A program made the translations under genes and the position numbers. This document shows positions 1-7,149 of a DNA stretch of 9,156 nt, in pieces. Under the pieces are notes generated by a model. That model had not been told where the DNA came from. It did no database searches and saw only the letters and a list, made by a program, of their open reading frames with translations. Location of the stretch: NCBI GenBank assembly GCA_019308705.1, contig JAFDHW010000068.1:1-9156 (forward strand), in the 5' to 3' direction. Origin of the DNA: Deltaproteobacteria bacterium. Its GTDB lineage: Bacteria > Desulfobacterota > Desulfobacteria > Desulfobacterales > Desulfatibacillaceae. Every line of letters starts with the position of its first letter. Position 1 is the first letter of the stretch.

Positions 1-1185
1 CACCTTGTCCCAGGCGCAGGCTTCCACCGCGTTTTCCAGCATGTTCACCAACGAGGCGGAAAGCCACCCCTCGTCCGCTTGAAACCTCCCCAGGTCCAAA
101 GGCACGTCGGCCTTCAGGGAAACCCCGTGCTTTTCCGCCTTGGGCGCCACGGCGGACGCGGCGGACGCAAACACCTCCGAGGCGTCCAGGTCCGTTATCG
201 CGAGCTCCCGGTTCTTGGCGTAGTGCAGGATTTCCAAAACCTGCTTCTTGATGCGGCCCGCGATGTCCGCGAGCTGGGCATGGGCCTGTTCTATGCGCTT
301 TTTGTCGTCCCTGGCAAGCCCGGTTTCCAGGTTGTAGATTCCACCGTCCAGCGCGGTGAGCATGCCCTTTACCCCGTGGGACATGGAGCCCAGCATGAGC
401 CCCAGGGTGGACAGGTGGTCCTGGAGCTGGCGCAGGTGGGTGATGTCCGTGGACATTTCCATGACCTGGGTGATACGGCCTTTCTCGTCCACCAAGGGGG
501 CGGTCCAGGTGAGCACGTGGTACTGCTTGCCGTTCTTGGCGGTGACCACCTCCTCTGTCTGGTGGCGGCGGCCGTCGCTGAAGGTGTCGGCCACCGGGCA
601 GTTGGGGCAGGGGGAATCCCGGTGCTTGTAGACCTCGTAGCAGTGCACCCCCAGCTCGTCGCCGAAGTGGGCCTTAAACCGCCGGTTGGTGGCGGTGATG
701 CGGTAGTTTTTGTCCTGGACCGTGATGTAGCAGGGCACTTCGTGGAAGAGCTGTTCGAACTGGCGGTGGGCGCCGGAAAGATCCGACAGGCGCTCCCGCA
801 GGGAGAGGATTTCCTTCTTGCAAGCCCTCGCCTGGCGCGCCCTGGACACGGCCAGGTCCAGGGCGAGTTCCTGGACCGGCTTTCCCAGGTAGTCCAGGGC
901 CCCGGTCAAAAAGGCCCTCTTGGCGTCTTCCAGGTTTTCCGGGGCGGTGGCCACCAGCACCTGGCCGGCGGGGGAGAACTCCTGGAAGCCCTTCACCAGG
1001 CTGACCGTTGCATCCAGGTTTCCCGCCGGATCCACCATGAGGTAGTCCGGGGGATGGGCGGAGAGCATCTCCTTTGCGGTATTCAGGTCCGGCGCCGTTT
1101 TCGGGGTGAATTCGCGGCGGGCCAGCCAGGCGGCCAGGGCTTGGGCGTATTCCGGGTCGGGATCGATGATGAGGATGGATTCCAT
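1..1185 (-). CDS. Sensor histidine kinase, REC-PAS-HisKA architecture (3' end missing)
   Basis: The frame opens with ATG at 1185 behind GGGAGGGG and stays open for 395 codons to the window edge, so the C-terminus is cut off. Residues 1-105 look like a receiver domain: D8, D10, D52, T80 and K102 (GKPV) are visible, but the second acidic-pocket aspartate is a proline (IIDPDP). Residues about 122-140 are a charged linker helix. Residues about 142-250 form a PAS domain (YITVQDKNYRI ... VDEKGRITQVMEM) containing C182-X10-C193-X2-C196. The dimerisation/phosphoacceptor helix has GSMSHGVKG with H270, and an N-box-like VNMLENAVEA sits at about 380-389; the G boxes lie outside the window. There is no membrane segment, so it is probably a soluble cytoplasmic sensor. 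It starts 34 nt after the receiver gene in the same operon and is the natural candidate to phosphorylate that protein. Family assignment is confident; the signal sensed is unknown. Confidence 0.9.
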   Translation of the reverse strand, partial: MESILIIDPDPEYAQALAAWLARREFTPKTAPDLNTAKEMLSAHPPDYLMVDPAGNLDATVSLVKGFQEFSPAGQVLVATAPENLEDAKRAFLTGALDYLGKPVQELALDLAVSRARQARACKKEILSLRERLSDLSGAHRQFEQLFHEVPCYITVQDKNYRITATNRRFKAHFGDELGVHCYEVYKHRDSPCPNCPVADTFSDGRRHQTEEVVTAKNGKQYHVLTWTAPLVDEKGRITQVMEMSTDITHLRQLQDHLSTLGLMLGSMSHGVKGMLTALDGGIYNLETGLARDDKKRIEQAHAQLADIAGRIKKQVLEILHYAKNRELAITDLDASEVFASAASAVAPKAEKHGVSLKADVPLDLGRFQADEGWLSASLVNMLENAVEACAWDKV

Positions 1186-1219
1186 GGCTTGTCCCCTCCC
1201 CCCCGGGTGCAGGACGCGG

Positions 1220-1573
1220 TCACTCTTTTAGCAGGTCCTTCACGATCCCCAGAAGCTTTTCCCGGTCAAAGGGTTTGGACACGCTGGCCGCGGCCTTGGA
1301 GATGGAGTACTGGCTGCCGGAAAGCCCGGAGATCACGATGACCGGCGTGTTTTTCAGCTCCGGGTCCTGGCTCATCTTCCGGTAGAAGCGCGGGCCCCAC
1401 TCGCCGGGCATTTCCAGGTCCAGGGTGATCAGGTCGGGCTTGTGGGCCCTGGCCGCTTCAAGCCCTTCCTTGGCGTCGGCGGCGTCCACCACCTCGTAGC
1501 CGTTGTCCGAAAACAGCGAGGTGAGGTAAGCGACGATGGCCGGGTCGTCATCGATGACAAGAATCTTTTTCAT
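1220..1573 (-). CDS. rrf1: Single-domain response regulator (Rrf1-like receiver)
   Basis: This 117-residue protein is a stand-alone CheY-type receiver with no output domain. Visible landmarks are the acidic pocket D8/D9 in VIDDDP, phosphoacceptor D52 in TLDLEMP, the switch serine S82 in VIVISG and K100 in SKPF. The start at 1573 is chosen because AAGGAGG lies 6 nt upstream and the receiver fold begins exactly at MKKILVIDDD; an ATG 12 codons upstream (1609) adds a non-conserved stretch overlapping the preceding usp gene and has no comparable site. In Desulfovibrio vulgaris the hmc operon ends with rrf1 (a response regulator) and rrf2, and loss of these genes is reported to raise hmc expression. 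The symbol rests on that synteny and on the domain, so it is a positional assignment. With no DNA-binding domain it must act by protein contact or as a phosphorelay intermediate with the adjacent kinase. Confidence 0.9.
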   Translation of the reverse strand: MKKILVIDDDPAIVAYLTSLFSDNGYEVVDAADAKEGLEAARAHKPDLITLDLEMPGEWGPRFYRKMSQDPELKNTPVIVISGLSGSQYSISKAAASVSKPFDREKLLGIVKDLLKE

Positions 1574-1579
1574 TACCGC

Positions 1580-1586
1580 CCTCCTT
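1580..1586 (-). promoter_or_regulatory. Shine-Dalgarno site deciding the response regulator start
   Basis: AAGGAGG on the minus strand lies 6 nt before the ATG at 1573. It is a near-perfect ribosome binding site and fixes the receiver start there rather than at the upstream ATG at 1609. Confidence 0.8.
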
Positions 1587-1605
1587 GGCGTTCCCGAAGT
1601 TCCCG

Positions 1606-2523
1606 TCATCCGGTTTTCCGGTGCCGGTTCACGCTGATCACCGGGCAGCTCGCCCTCATGATGACTTGTTCCAACACCGAGCCCAAGGTGACGCCCCTGG
1701 TTTCCTCCTCGGTCTCCGTGCGGGTGTGATGGGCCATGACAATGGCGTCGGCATGCTTTTCGCGGGCGTATTTCACGATCTCCACCGGCGGAAAGCCTTC
1801 CCAGGCGTCCACGGACCAGTTATCCACCCCTTCCATGCGGGAGCCGTAGCGGCCGCGCATGCGGTTTACCGCTTCCCTCAGCCTTGCGTCCACCATGTCC
1901 TGGGCCAGGAAGATGCCCTCCTTCTGGATGTCCACGGCGTGGAACACGTGGAGTTCGCCCTTGACGAACGCGGAAAGCTCACGCGCATAGTCGAAAGCAG
2001 CGTCCGATGCCTTGGAAAAGTCCGTGCCGAACACGATGGAGGAGATGCCGCCCCAAAACGACGCCGCGGGCCGGGCCACCACCATCACCGGGCACGGCGC
2101 CGCCCGGGCCACCCTCAGCATGGTGGAGCCGGGAAGGATCTTCCGGTAGGGGGAGTCCTCGTCCGAGCCGGTGGTGCCGCCCATGACGATGAGGTCCGGG
2201 CGCTTTTCCCGGGCCTGGCGCAAAATTTCCCGGTGGGGGTAGCCCACGGCCACGCAGACGTCGCAGCCGGGCACCTTTTCCAGCTCCCGGGAGTAATGGG
2301 TCTTGATCTCTTCGCAAACCCAGGCGCTGTACTCCTCGTCGGGCTCCACCTTCTCCCGGGTGCGCACGTCCACCATGGTCCGGGAAAAACCCCGGGTGGG
2401 GATGCCCATCACGTGGAAGACCGTGAGGTCGCTGCCAAATTCCCGGGCCAGGTTGAAGGCCACCCGGGCGGCGTGGTCGCACGCTTCGGTGGCCGAGGTG
2501 GCGAACAGGATGTGCTTGAACAT
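1606..2523 (-). CDS. Tandem universal stress protein (two UspA domains)
   Basis: The 305-residue protein has two Usp alpha/beta domains, about 1-149 (MFKHILFATSATEACDHAARVAFNLA ... CPVMVV) and about 161-299 (SSIVFGTDFSKASDAAFDYA ... CPVISVNRH). The usual ATP-binding signature is G-x2-G-x9-G-S/T. Domain 1 has G116-x2-G119 and then G132-S133, so the spacing is longer than usual. Domain 2 keeps only the final G281-S282, with AHH where the first glycines should be. Nucleotide binding is therefore plausible but altered in domain 1 and doubtful in domain 2. GGGAGG 6 nt upstream supports the ATG at 2523. It starts 31 nt after hmcF and ends 32 nt before the receiver gene, so it is most likely co-transcribed with the Hmc redox complex. 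Usp proteins usually help cells survive energy or redox stress; a specific role with Hmc is inference. No membrane segment or signal peptide is visible. Confidence 0.9.
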   Translation of the reverse strand: MFKHILFATSATEACDHAARVAFNLAREFGSDLTVFHVMGIPTRGFSRTMVDVRTREKVEPDEEYSAWVCEEIKTHYSRELEKVPGCDVCVAVGYPHREILRQAREKRPDLIVMGGTTGSDEDSPYRKILPGSTMLRVARAAPCPVMVVARPAASFWGGISSIVFGTDFSKASDAAFDYARELSAFVKGELHVFHAVDIQKEGIFLAQDMVDARLREAVNRMRGRYGSRMEGVDNWSVDAWEGFPPVEIVKYAREKHADAIVMAHHTRTETEEETRGVTLGSVLEQVIMRASCPVISVNRHRKTG

Positions 2524-2554
2524 GAAAGGCCTCCCTGGGCGGGCTCTCTCCTGG

Positions 2555-3943
2555 TTATTCCTTGGGCTTCAGGTGATCCGGTATTTCCACCATGCTGATG
2601 ACCAGGGGTTTTAAAAAAGACCACTTGACCGGGATGTGGTATTCCTCCACCATGTCCCGGATGGCGTCCCAGCAGTTGTGGCAGGGCGCCACCACCAGCT
2701 CCGCGCCGGTGTTCAATATCTGATCGCGCTTGGTGATGAGCGCCTTGTTCCTCTCGGCCCGGTAAAGCCCGATGCCGTTGAACCCGCCCCCTCCCCCGCA
2801 GCAGTAGTTGTGCTCCTTGGAAGGGTCCATGTCGCGGAAGCAGCCGGGCTCCACGATGTAGCTCAAGATTTCCCGGACGATGTCCCGAAGGCCGTGGTTC
2901 CGCACATAGTTGCAGGAGTCCTGGAGGGTCACCGGCACCTTCAGGCGCTTTTTCGGGTCGATTTTAAGCTTGCCTTCCCGCAGGGCCTCGGCCAGCCACT
3001 CCACGTAGTGGATGGAGGGCACCGGCGTGAGCCCGTCCTCACGGCCCGCCCAGTAGGGGCCTTCCACCACCGTGGCGCGGTGGGCGTGGCCGCACTCCGT
3101 GCCCACCATGCGCCTGGGGCGCAGGCGCTCCATGGCGTCGTAGACGCTTTGCACCTGCAGCCTGCAGGCCTCCCAGTCGCCGGCGAACATGGCCAGACTG
3201 GTGAGCTCCCAGCCCTTGGAGGCCACGGTCCAGTCTGCGCCCGCCAGGTGGAACAAAATGGCGGCCTCGGCCAGGTCCTCGGGATAGTGCTTCACCTCCC
3301 GGGCGTTCACCGTGTAAAGGATGTCCGCGCCCTGTTTGTCCACGGGCACGGCGAGGCCGGGGTAGTCCTCCTCGTACTCCTCCACCATCCACTTGAACGT
3401 CTCCACGAAATCCTCGTCCGTGACGTCCATCTGGGCCTGGTAGACCCGGTGCATGCCCGCGCCGATCTTCATTTCCCAGGGCACGAACCCCTGCTGGTAC
3501 AAAAGTCCCCGCAGGTAAGAAAACATGACGCCCATGTCGATGCCGTGGGGGCAGTACAGGCCGCAGCGGTTGCAGCAGGTGCACCGCGCCCAGGCATATT
3601 CCATGGCCCGGCGCATGAAGGCGTTGTCCACCTTGCCCTTGCGCTTGACGATCTCGCCCAGGGTCGATTGGATCTTGTAGGCGGGCACCTGGGTGGGGTC
3701 GCGGTCCGAGATGCGGTACAAAAAGCACGAATCCGCGCACATGCCGCAGTGGGCGCACAGGGAAAGCCAAGTCTTTAACCTGGAGTTCATGGTCTTGGAG
3801 ATGGTGGACCAGAGAAGGTCCGTATCCACATCCAACGACTCCATCTGCTTGTAGTATTCCTTGCCGCCGGTGTCGGAAAGGAGAGCCTTTAAGGTTTCCT
3901 CGTCGTTCACCGGCCGCCGGTTGCAAAGCGACATTTCAGCCAT
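2555..3943 (-). CDS. hmcF: HmcF, cytoplasmic HdrD-like iron-sulfur subunit of the Hmc complex
   Basis: This 462-residue protein has two [4Fe-4S] motifs, C63-x2-C66-x2-C69-x3-C73 and C121-x2-C124-x2-C127-x3-C131-P. A C-terminal CCG domain follows, with C344, the C381-C382-GG pair and C421-x2-C424, as in the HdrD/DsrK family. The N-terminal CCG half is reduced to a single ECGH element (C284). There is no signal peptide or membrane helix, which fits a cytoplasmic subunit docked on HmcE/HmcC. The protein is thought to pass electrons from the membrane module to a cytoplasmic acceptor that is still unknown in this family. I chose the ATG at 3943 because AAGGAG lies 9 nt upstream and it avoids overlap with hmcE. 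An ATG at 3979 (12 residues longer, overlapping the hmcE stop by 7 nt, with AAGGGA upstream) is a real alternative. The gene begins 29 nt after hmcE. Confidence 0.93.
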   Translation of the reverse strand: MAEMSLCNRRPVNDEETLKALLSDTGGKEYYKQMESLDVDTDLLWSTISKTMNSRLKTWLSLCAHCGMCADSCFLYRISDRDPTQVPAYKIQSTLGEIVKRKGKVDNAFMRRAMEYAWARCTCCNRCGLYCPHGIDMGVMFSYLRGLLYQQGFVPWEMKIGAGMHRVYQAQMDVTDEDFVETFKWMVEEYEEDYPGLAVPVDKQGADILYTVNAREVKHYPEDLAEAAILFHLAGADWTVASKGWELTSLAMFAGDWEACRLQVQSVYDAMERLRPRRMVGTECGHAHRATVVEGPYWAGREDGLTPVPSIHYVEWLAEALREGKLKIDPKKRLKVPVTLQDSCNYVRNHGLRDIVREILSYIVEPGCFRDMDPSKEHNYCCGGGGGFNGIGLYRAERNKALITKRDQILNTGAELVVAPCHNCWDAIRDMVEEYHIPVKWSFLKPLVISMVEIPDHLKPKE

Positions 3944-3952
3944 GGGGCGCTG

Positions 3953-3958
3953 CTCCTT
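3953..3958 (-). promoter_or_regulatory. Shine-Dalgarno site supporting the internal hmcF start
   Basis: AAGGAG lies 9 nt before the ATG at 3943. It is stronger than AAGGGA in front of the alternative ATG at 3979, which is why the shorter HmcF is preferred here. Confidence 0.55.
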
Positions 3959-3972
3959 GAGGGCGGATTCGG

Positions 3973-4650
3973 CTACCATGCCACGTCGGTTCCCTTCAGC
4001 CCGCCCCGCTTGATGCCGTAGTCCGCGCCGAGCTGGGCCCGAGACAGGAAGAACAGCAGGATGTGGTTCAGCCTGGTGAAGGGTGCGGCGATGAGCAGGA
4101 TTTCACCGGAAAGCACGTGGGCGATCATCCAGGATTCGTAGCCCGCCGCGTCGTAACGGGCAAAAAGCCCGGTGACAAAGGGAGCGGCGGTCAGGAGCAG
4201 AATCAGCCAGTCCTGGAGGTCGGTCAAAATGCGGACCTCGGGCAGGGCGATCCGGCGCAGGGCCAGAAGGATGATGCACGCCGCCGCGGCCCAGGCCAGG
4301 ACGTCCGCCGCGGGCTGGGGCATGGCCGGCAGCCACGCCCCGAACTTTTCCGCCAGAAAGACCGTGTGGGCCAGGAGGAAAAGCGGGATGGCGACGACAC
4401 CCGCGTGGAAGACGAAAAACACCACGGTCATGAAGGGCTGGACCCTCCAGCCCCTGGTGCCCATGGGCACCAGCCAGTAGAAGATGGACCGAAGCGCCCC
4501 CCGGATGCCCGCCCGGGGGTGGGCCCGGTAGGCCACCCGGTCCAACTGCCAGTTCAGCCCCCGCACGTACCACACGCCACGGGCGGCGAGCCCCGCCACG
4601 AAGACGACCAGGGCGATCCAGAACATGGGGCCGGTGAGAAAAGCGAGCAT
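3973..4650 (-). CDS. hmcE: HmcE, NarI-like membrane cytochrome b subunit
   Basis: The 225-residue protein is an integral membrane subunit with about five hydrophobic helices (roughly 3-23, 72-98, 113-131, 146-164 and 172-203). Histidines H82 and H95 in helix 2, and H178 and H196 in the last helix, are placed as the axial ligands of two b haems are in the NarI (nitrate reductase gamma) family. Its likely role is carrying electrons across or within the membrane between HmcC or menaquinone and cytoplasmic HmcF. The ATG at 4650 is preceded by GAGGAG about 8 nt away and follows hmcD by 15 nt; the TAG stop overlaps the longer alternative start of hmcF. Haem ligation is inferred from histidine position, not shown. 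Confidence 0.92.
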   Translation of the reverse strand: MLAFLTGPMFWIALVVFVAGLAARGVWYVRGLNWQLDRVAYRAHPRAGIRGALRSIFYWLVPMGTRGWRVQPFMTVVFFVFHAGVVAIPLFLLAHTVFLAEKFGAWLPAMPQPAADVLAWAAAACIILLALRRIALPEVRILTDLQDWLILLLTAAPFVTGLFARYDAAGYESWMIAHVLSGEILLIAAPFTRLNHILLFFLSRAQLGADYGIKRGGLKGTDVAW

Positions 4651-4665
4651 CGGGCGGTCTCCTCG

Positions 4666-4809
4666 TTAGTACGTCCGCTTCTTTTCGTCCCTGCCGGCGA
4701 GAAACTTCCAGAACAGGGGAATTCCCACCAGCCCGCCGGCCATGAGGACGTAGATGACGCCTTTGACGTGGGTCATGAACCCCTGCAGGGTGTAAAAATC
4801 CGGTTCCAT
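4666..4809 (-). CDS. hmcD: HmcD, 47-residue single-helix membrane subunit
   Basis: This very short gene fills the space between hmcC and hmcE. It starts MEPDFYTLQGF, has one hydrophobic segment at about residues 16-38 (VKGVIYVLMAGGLVGIPLFW) and ends with a charged GRDEKKRTY tail. AAGGA precedes the ATG at 4809 and overlaps the hmcC stop codon, which points to translational coupling. Size, position and the single helix match the small HmcD subunit known from the Desulfovibrio vulgaris operon. Its function there is unknown beyond membership of the complex, probably as an assembly or stabilising helix. Its shortness makes it easy to miss in automatic annotation. Confidence 0.9.
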   Translation of the reverse strand: MEPDFYTLQGFMTHVKGVIYVLMAGGLVGIPLFWKFLAGRDEKKRTY

Positions 4810-4818
4810 GGCTCGTCC

Positions 4819-5991
4819 TTAGTGCTCGTATTCGAAATCCGGGTGCCCGTGCAAAATGGGCATGTGGGTGGCGGCGAACTTGTAGGCCACTATGCCCAAG
4901 GTGACGATGAACACCGAGGTGCCCACCTCGTAGATGCTGGGCACGTACCACTGGGAAAGCGGCAGGTGCCAGTTGAAGGCGATGACCGACACGTTGAGCC
5001 GGTTCAACACCACCCCCAGCACGGCGAACAACGACGCGACGCGGATGGTCCTCACGTTCTTCTCCCGCACGCCCAGGGCGTAGAGAAAAGCCGGGAAGGC
5101 CACGAAGCCGAAAAGCTCCAGCAGGTACCACAGGCCCCAGCCCGTGGCCAGGTAATGCCAGTTGTCGTCCGCCGCCAGGCCGATGATCTTGATGTAGAAG
5201 TAGCCCGCCATGACAAAGGCCGCCGCCTTGCCAAAGGACAGCACCACGTTTAGGGTCCCGGCCTTGTGCGCCTCGTCCATCTTGTGGTGCAGGTACTTGT
5301 GCGCCAGGGTGCCCTCGAAGATAACCATGCTCATGCCCGCGAAGATGGAGGACACGAAGAAGAACACGGGCAGATATCCCGAGTACCACAGGGGGTGGAG
5401 CTTGCCCGGCGCGATCAAGAACAGCGCTCCCAAGGACGACTGGTGCAGGGTGGAGAGCACCACGCCGAAGATGGTGAGCACCAGGGTGAGCTTGACCACC
5501 AGCGCGCGTAAGCGGGTGAGCTTCAGCCACTCAAAGGCCGCGGGCGTGACCTCGATGAAGAGCACGGTAAGGTAGAGGAACACGCACAGGCCCACCTCGA
5601 AGAGAAGCGAGGTGGGGCCGGGGGACACGAAGATGGGGTACGGCAGTCTCCAGGGCCGGCCCACGTCGTAGTGCAGCGCGAGCACCACCAGGGCGTAGCC
5701 CAGAAACGCGGTGAGGATGGCCGGGCGCACGGCGGCGTGGAAACGCTTGAGCCCGAAGATGTAGGCCCCGGCGGACGTCACGTAGCCGCCCGCGGCCAGG
5801 GCCACCCCGCACAACAGGTCGAACCCTATCCACAGGCCCCAGGGGTTGTTGTCGTCCAGGGCGGTCACCGCGGCCAGGCCGCCGGTGAACCGCATGACGG
5901 TGAGCACGCCCCCCGCGAGGAGGATGATCCCCGCGACCACGTTGAAGGGGGTGAAAAGGCCCCTTTGTCCGGTGGGATGTTCGCCGGCCAT
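4819..5991 (-). CDS. hmcC: HmcC, NrfD-like polytopic membrane subunit
   Basis: This 390-residue protein is highly hydrophobic with about ten predicted membrane helices, as expected for the NrfD/PsrC family. Family-like features include DNNPWGLWIGFD after the first helix, the LHYDVGRPWRLPYP loop and LSTLHQSSLGAL near the middle. NrfD-type subunits bind no metal cofactor of their own; they anchor an HmcB/NrfC-type ferredoxin and can carry a quinone site. HmcC therefore probably couples periplasmic HmcA/HmcB to the menaquinone pool or to haems of HmcE. The ATG at 5991 directly abuts the hmcB TAG stop, and AAGGAG lies within the last codons of hmcB, so translation of the two is probably coupled. 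The C-terminal tail is rich in histidine and acidic residues (HMPILHGHPDFEYEH) and is probably cytoplasmic or interfacial. Confidence 0.95.
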   Translation of the reverse strand: MAGEHPTGQRGLFTPFNVVAGIILLAGGVLTVMRFTGGLAAVTALDDNNPWGLWIGFDLLCGVALAAGGYVTSAGAYIFGLKRFHAAVRPAILTAFLGYALVVLALHYDVGRPWRLPYPIFVSPGPTSLLFEVGLCVFLYLTVLFIEVTPAAFEWLKLTRLRALVVKLTLVLTIFGVVLSTLHQSSLGALFLIAPGKLHPLWYSGYLPVFFFVSSIFAGMSMVIFEGTLAHKYLHHKMDEAHKAGTLNVVLSFGKAAAFVMAGYFYIKIIGLAADDNWHYLATGWGLWYLLELFGFVAFPAFLYALGVREKNVRTIRVASLFAVLGVVLNRLNVSVIAFNWHLPLSQWYVPSIYEVGTSVFIVTLGIVAYKFAATHMPILHGHPDFEYEH

Positions 5992-7146
5992 CTAGTTCTC
6001 CTTGTCGGCTTGTTCGGCTTCGCCTTTTTCCGCTCCGCCTTGTCGGGCAGCGGGTTCGTGCTGCCGGCCGCCCTCTTTTCCGGCTTCCGCGGCGGCCTGT
6101 TCCCGTTCCTTTTCCGCCTCTTCCAGGGCCTGCTTCACGGCCCGCTCCACGGCGGCTTCCTTTTCCTTGGAAAGCTTTTGCCGAAGCGCGGAAAGCTCCT
6201 CCCGCTTCTTTTGCTCATGGGCGGCGGTGTTGGCGGCCAGGGCCGCGGAAAGCTCGTCGGAGGCGCGCTTCTCCTTGCGCTTGCTGATGGCCCAGATGCC
6301 GGTCAACAGCACGGGCCACAGGCCCACCACCAGGGGCACCGCAGCCAGGGGCCCGGCGGTGTAGGCCGCGGCGGGAAGGTCTCCTATGCCCGTGTCCATG
6401 CCGATGTGGCCGAAATCCACGCCGGAGAGATACAGCCAGGAGGTTCCGCCCATCTCGCGTTCGCCATAGATGTGGCCCACGTAGCGGTCCGGGTGCTTGG
6501 CGATGCGCGCCCGGGCGTACTCCAGGAGCTTCTTGCGCGGCCCGAAGGTGAGCGCCTCCTTGGGGCAGGCGGCCACGCACCCGGGCAGCTTGCCCTCTGC
6601 GATGCGCGGGGCGCACATGGTGCACTTGGTCACCCGGGGGGTCAAAGCCTTGTCGTACTCGTAGGCCGGCACGTAGAAAGGGCAGGCCACCATGCAGTAG
6701 CGGCAGCCCACGCACACCTTCTCGTTGTAGACCACCGGGCCCTTTTCGCTCTTCTTGAAGGCCTGCACAAAGCAGGCCGAGGCGCAGGCGGGCTCCAGGC
6801 AGTGGTTGCACTGGCGCTTGACGAACACGGGGTCTTTTTTTCCGGGCACGGAAAACTTGTTCACCACGGTGTAGGAGCCCGCGTGGGTGCGGCGGCGGCG
6901 CTCCAGGACGGACAGGTCGTCGAAGGGCGCCTCGGGCTTGGGCAGGTTGTTCACCTCGTTGCAGGCCGCCTCGCACTTTCTGCATCCGATGCACCGGGTG
7001 GTGTCGTGGAGCACCCCCAGGCTGTCCGGGTGGCCGGGAAAGCTCTTGGCTGCGGCGGCTGCGGCGGCCTTCGGCTTCATGGAGGCCGCCGCAGCCCCGG
7101 CCGCGGCCCCCATCCATCCCAGAAATTTCCGGCGGGAAATTCCCAT
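5992..7146 (-). CDS. hmcB: HmcB, Tat-exported ferredoxin-like subunit with membrane helix
   Basis: The 384-residue protein begins with a twin-arginine signal (SRRKFLGWMG plus an alanine-rich stretch), so the cofactor domain is exported folded. Sixteen cysteines form four [4Fe-4S] motifs: C52/55/58/62, C113/116/121/125, C145/148/151/155 and C175/178/190/194. One hydrophobic helix at about 240-267 anchors it. Then comes about 115 residues of K/E/A/Q-rich sequence, likely coiled coil at about 270-350 and low complexity beyond, predicted to lie in the cytoplasm. It should receive electrons from HmcA on the periplasmic face and pass them to HmcC, as NrfC/PsrB-type proteins do with NrfD partners. 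The gene starts 3 nt after hmcA with AGAGG 7 nt ahead, and ends flush against the hmcC ATG. Confidence 0.94.
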   Translation of the reverse strand: MGISRRKFLGWMGAAAGAAAASMKPKAAAAAAAKSFPGHPDSLGVLHDTTRCIGCRKCEAACNEVNNLPKPEAPFDDLSVLERRRRTHAGSYTVVNKFSVPGKKDPVFVKRQCNHCLEPACASACFVQAFKKSEKGPVVYNEKVCVGCRYCMVACPFYVPAYEYDKALTPRVTKCTMCAPRIAEGKLPGCVAACPKEALTFGPRKKLLEYARARIAKHPDRYVGHIYGEREMGGTSWLYLSGVDFGHIGMDTGIGDLPAAAYTAGPLAAVPLVVGLWPVLLTGIWAISKRKEKRASDELSAALAANTAAHEQKKREELSALRQKLSKEKEAAVERAVKQALEEAEKEREQAAAEAGKEGGRQHEPAARQGGAEKGEAEQADKEN

Positions 7147-7149
7147 TGG

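Noticed and set aside
79..1341. Plus-strand open frame of 420 codons
   Set aside because: It is the antisense of the histidine kinase and the receiver gene, whose domains, motifs and ribosome binding sites are clear on the minus strand; its own translation shows no domain.
1585..3778. Plus-strand open frames opposite usp and hmcF (337 and 380 codons)
   Set aside because: They are low-complexity shadows rich in H, G and V, antisense to usp and hmcF, with no ribosome binding sites or domains.
4103..5530. Minus-strand open frame of 475 codons in another frame across hmcC, hmcD and hmcE
   Set aside because: It overlaps three well-supported membrane genes on the same strand. Its product is R/P/G-rich and hydrophilic, typical of a frame-shifted GC-rich reading.
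7040..7110. GCGGC-type repeat in hmcB as a microsatellite or mobile-element trace
   Set aside because: It encodes the alanine-rich part of the HmcB export signal and its linker, is irregular at the DNA level and has no flanking repeats.
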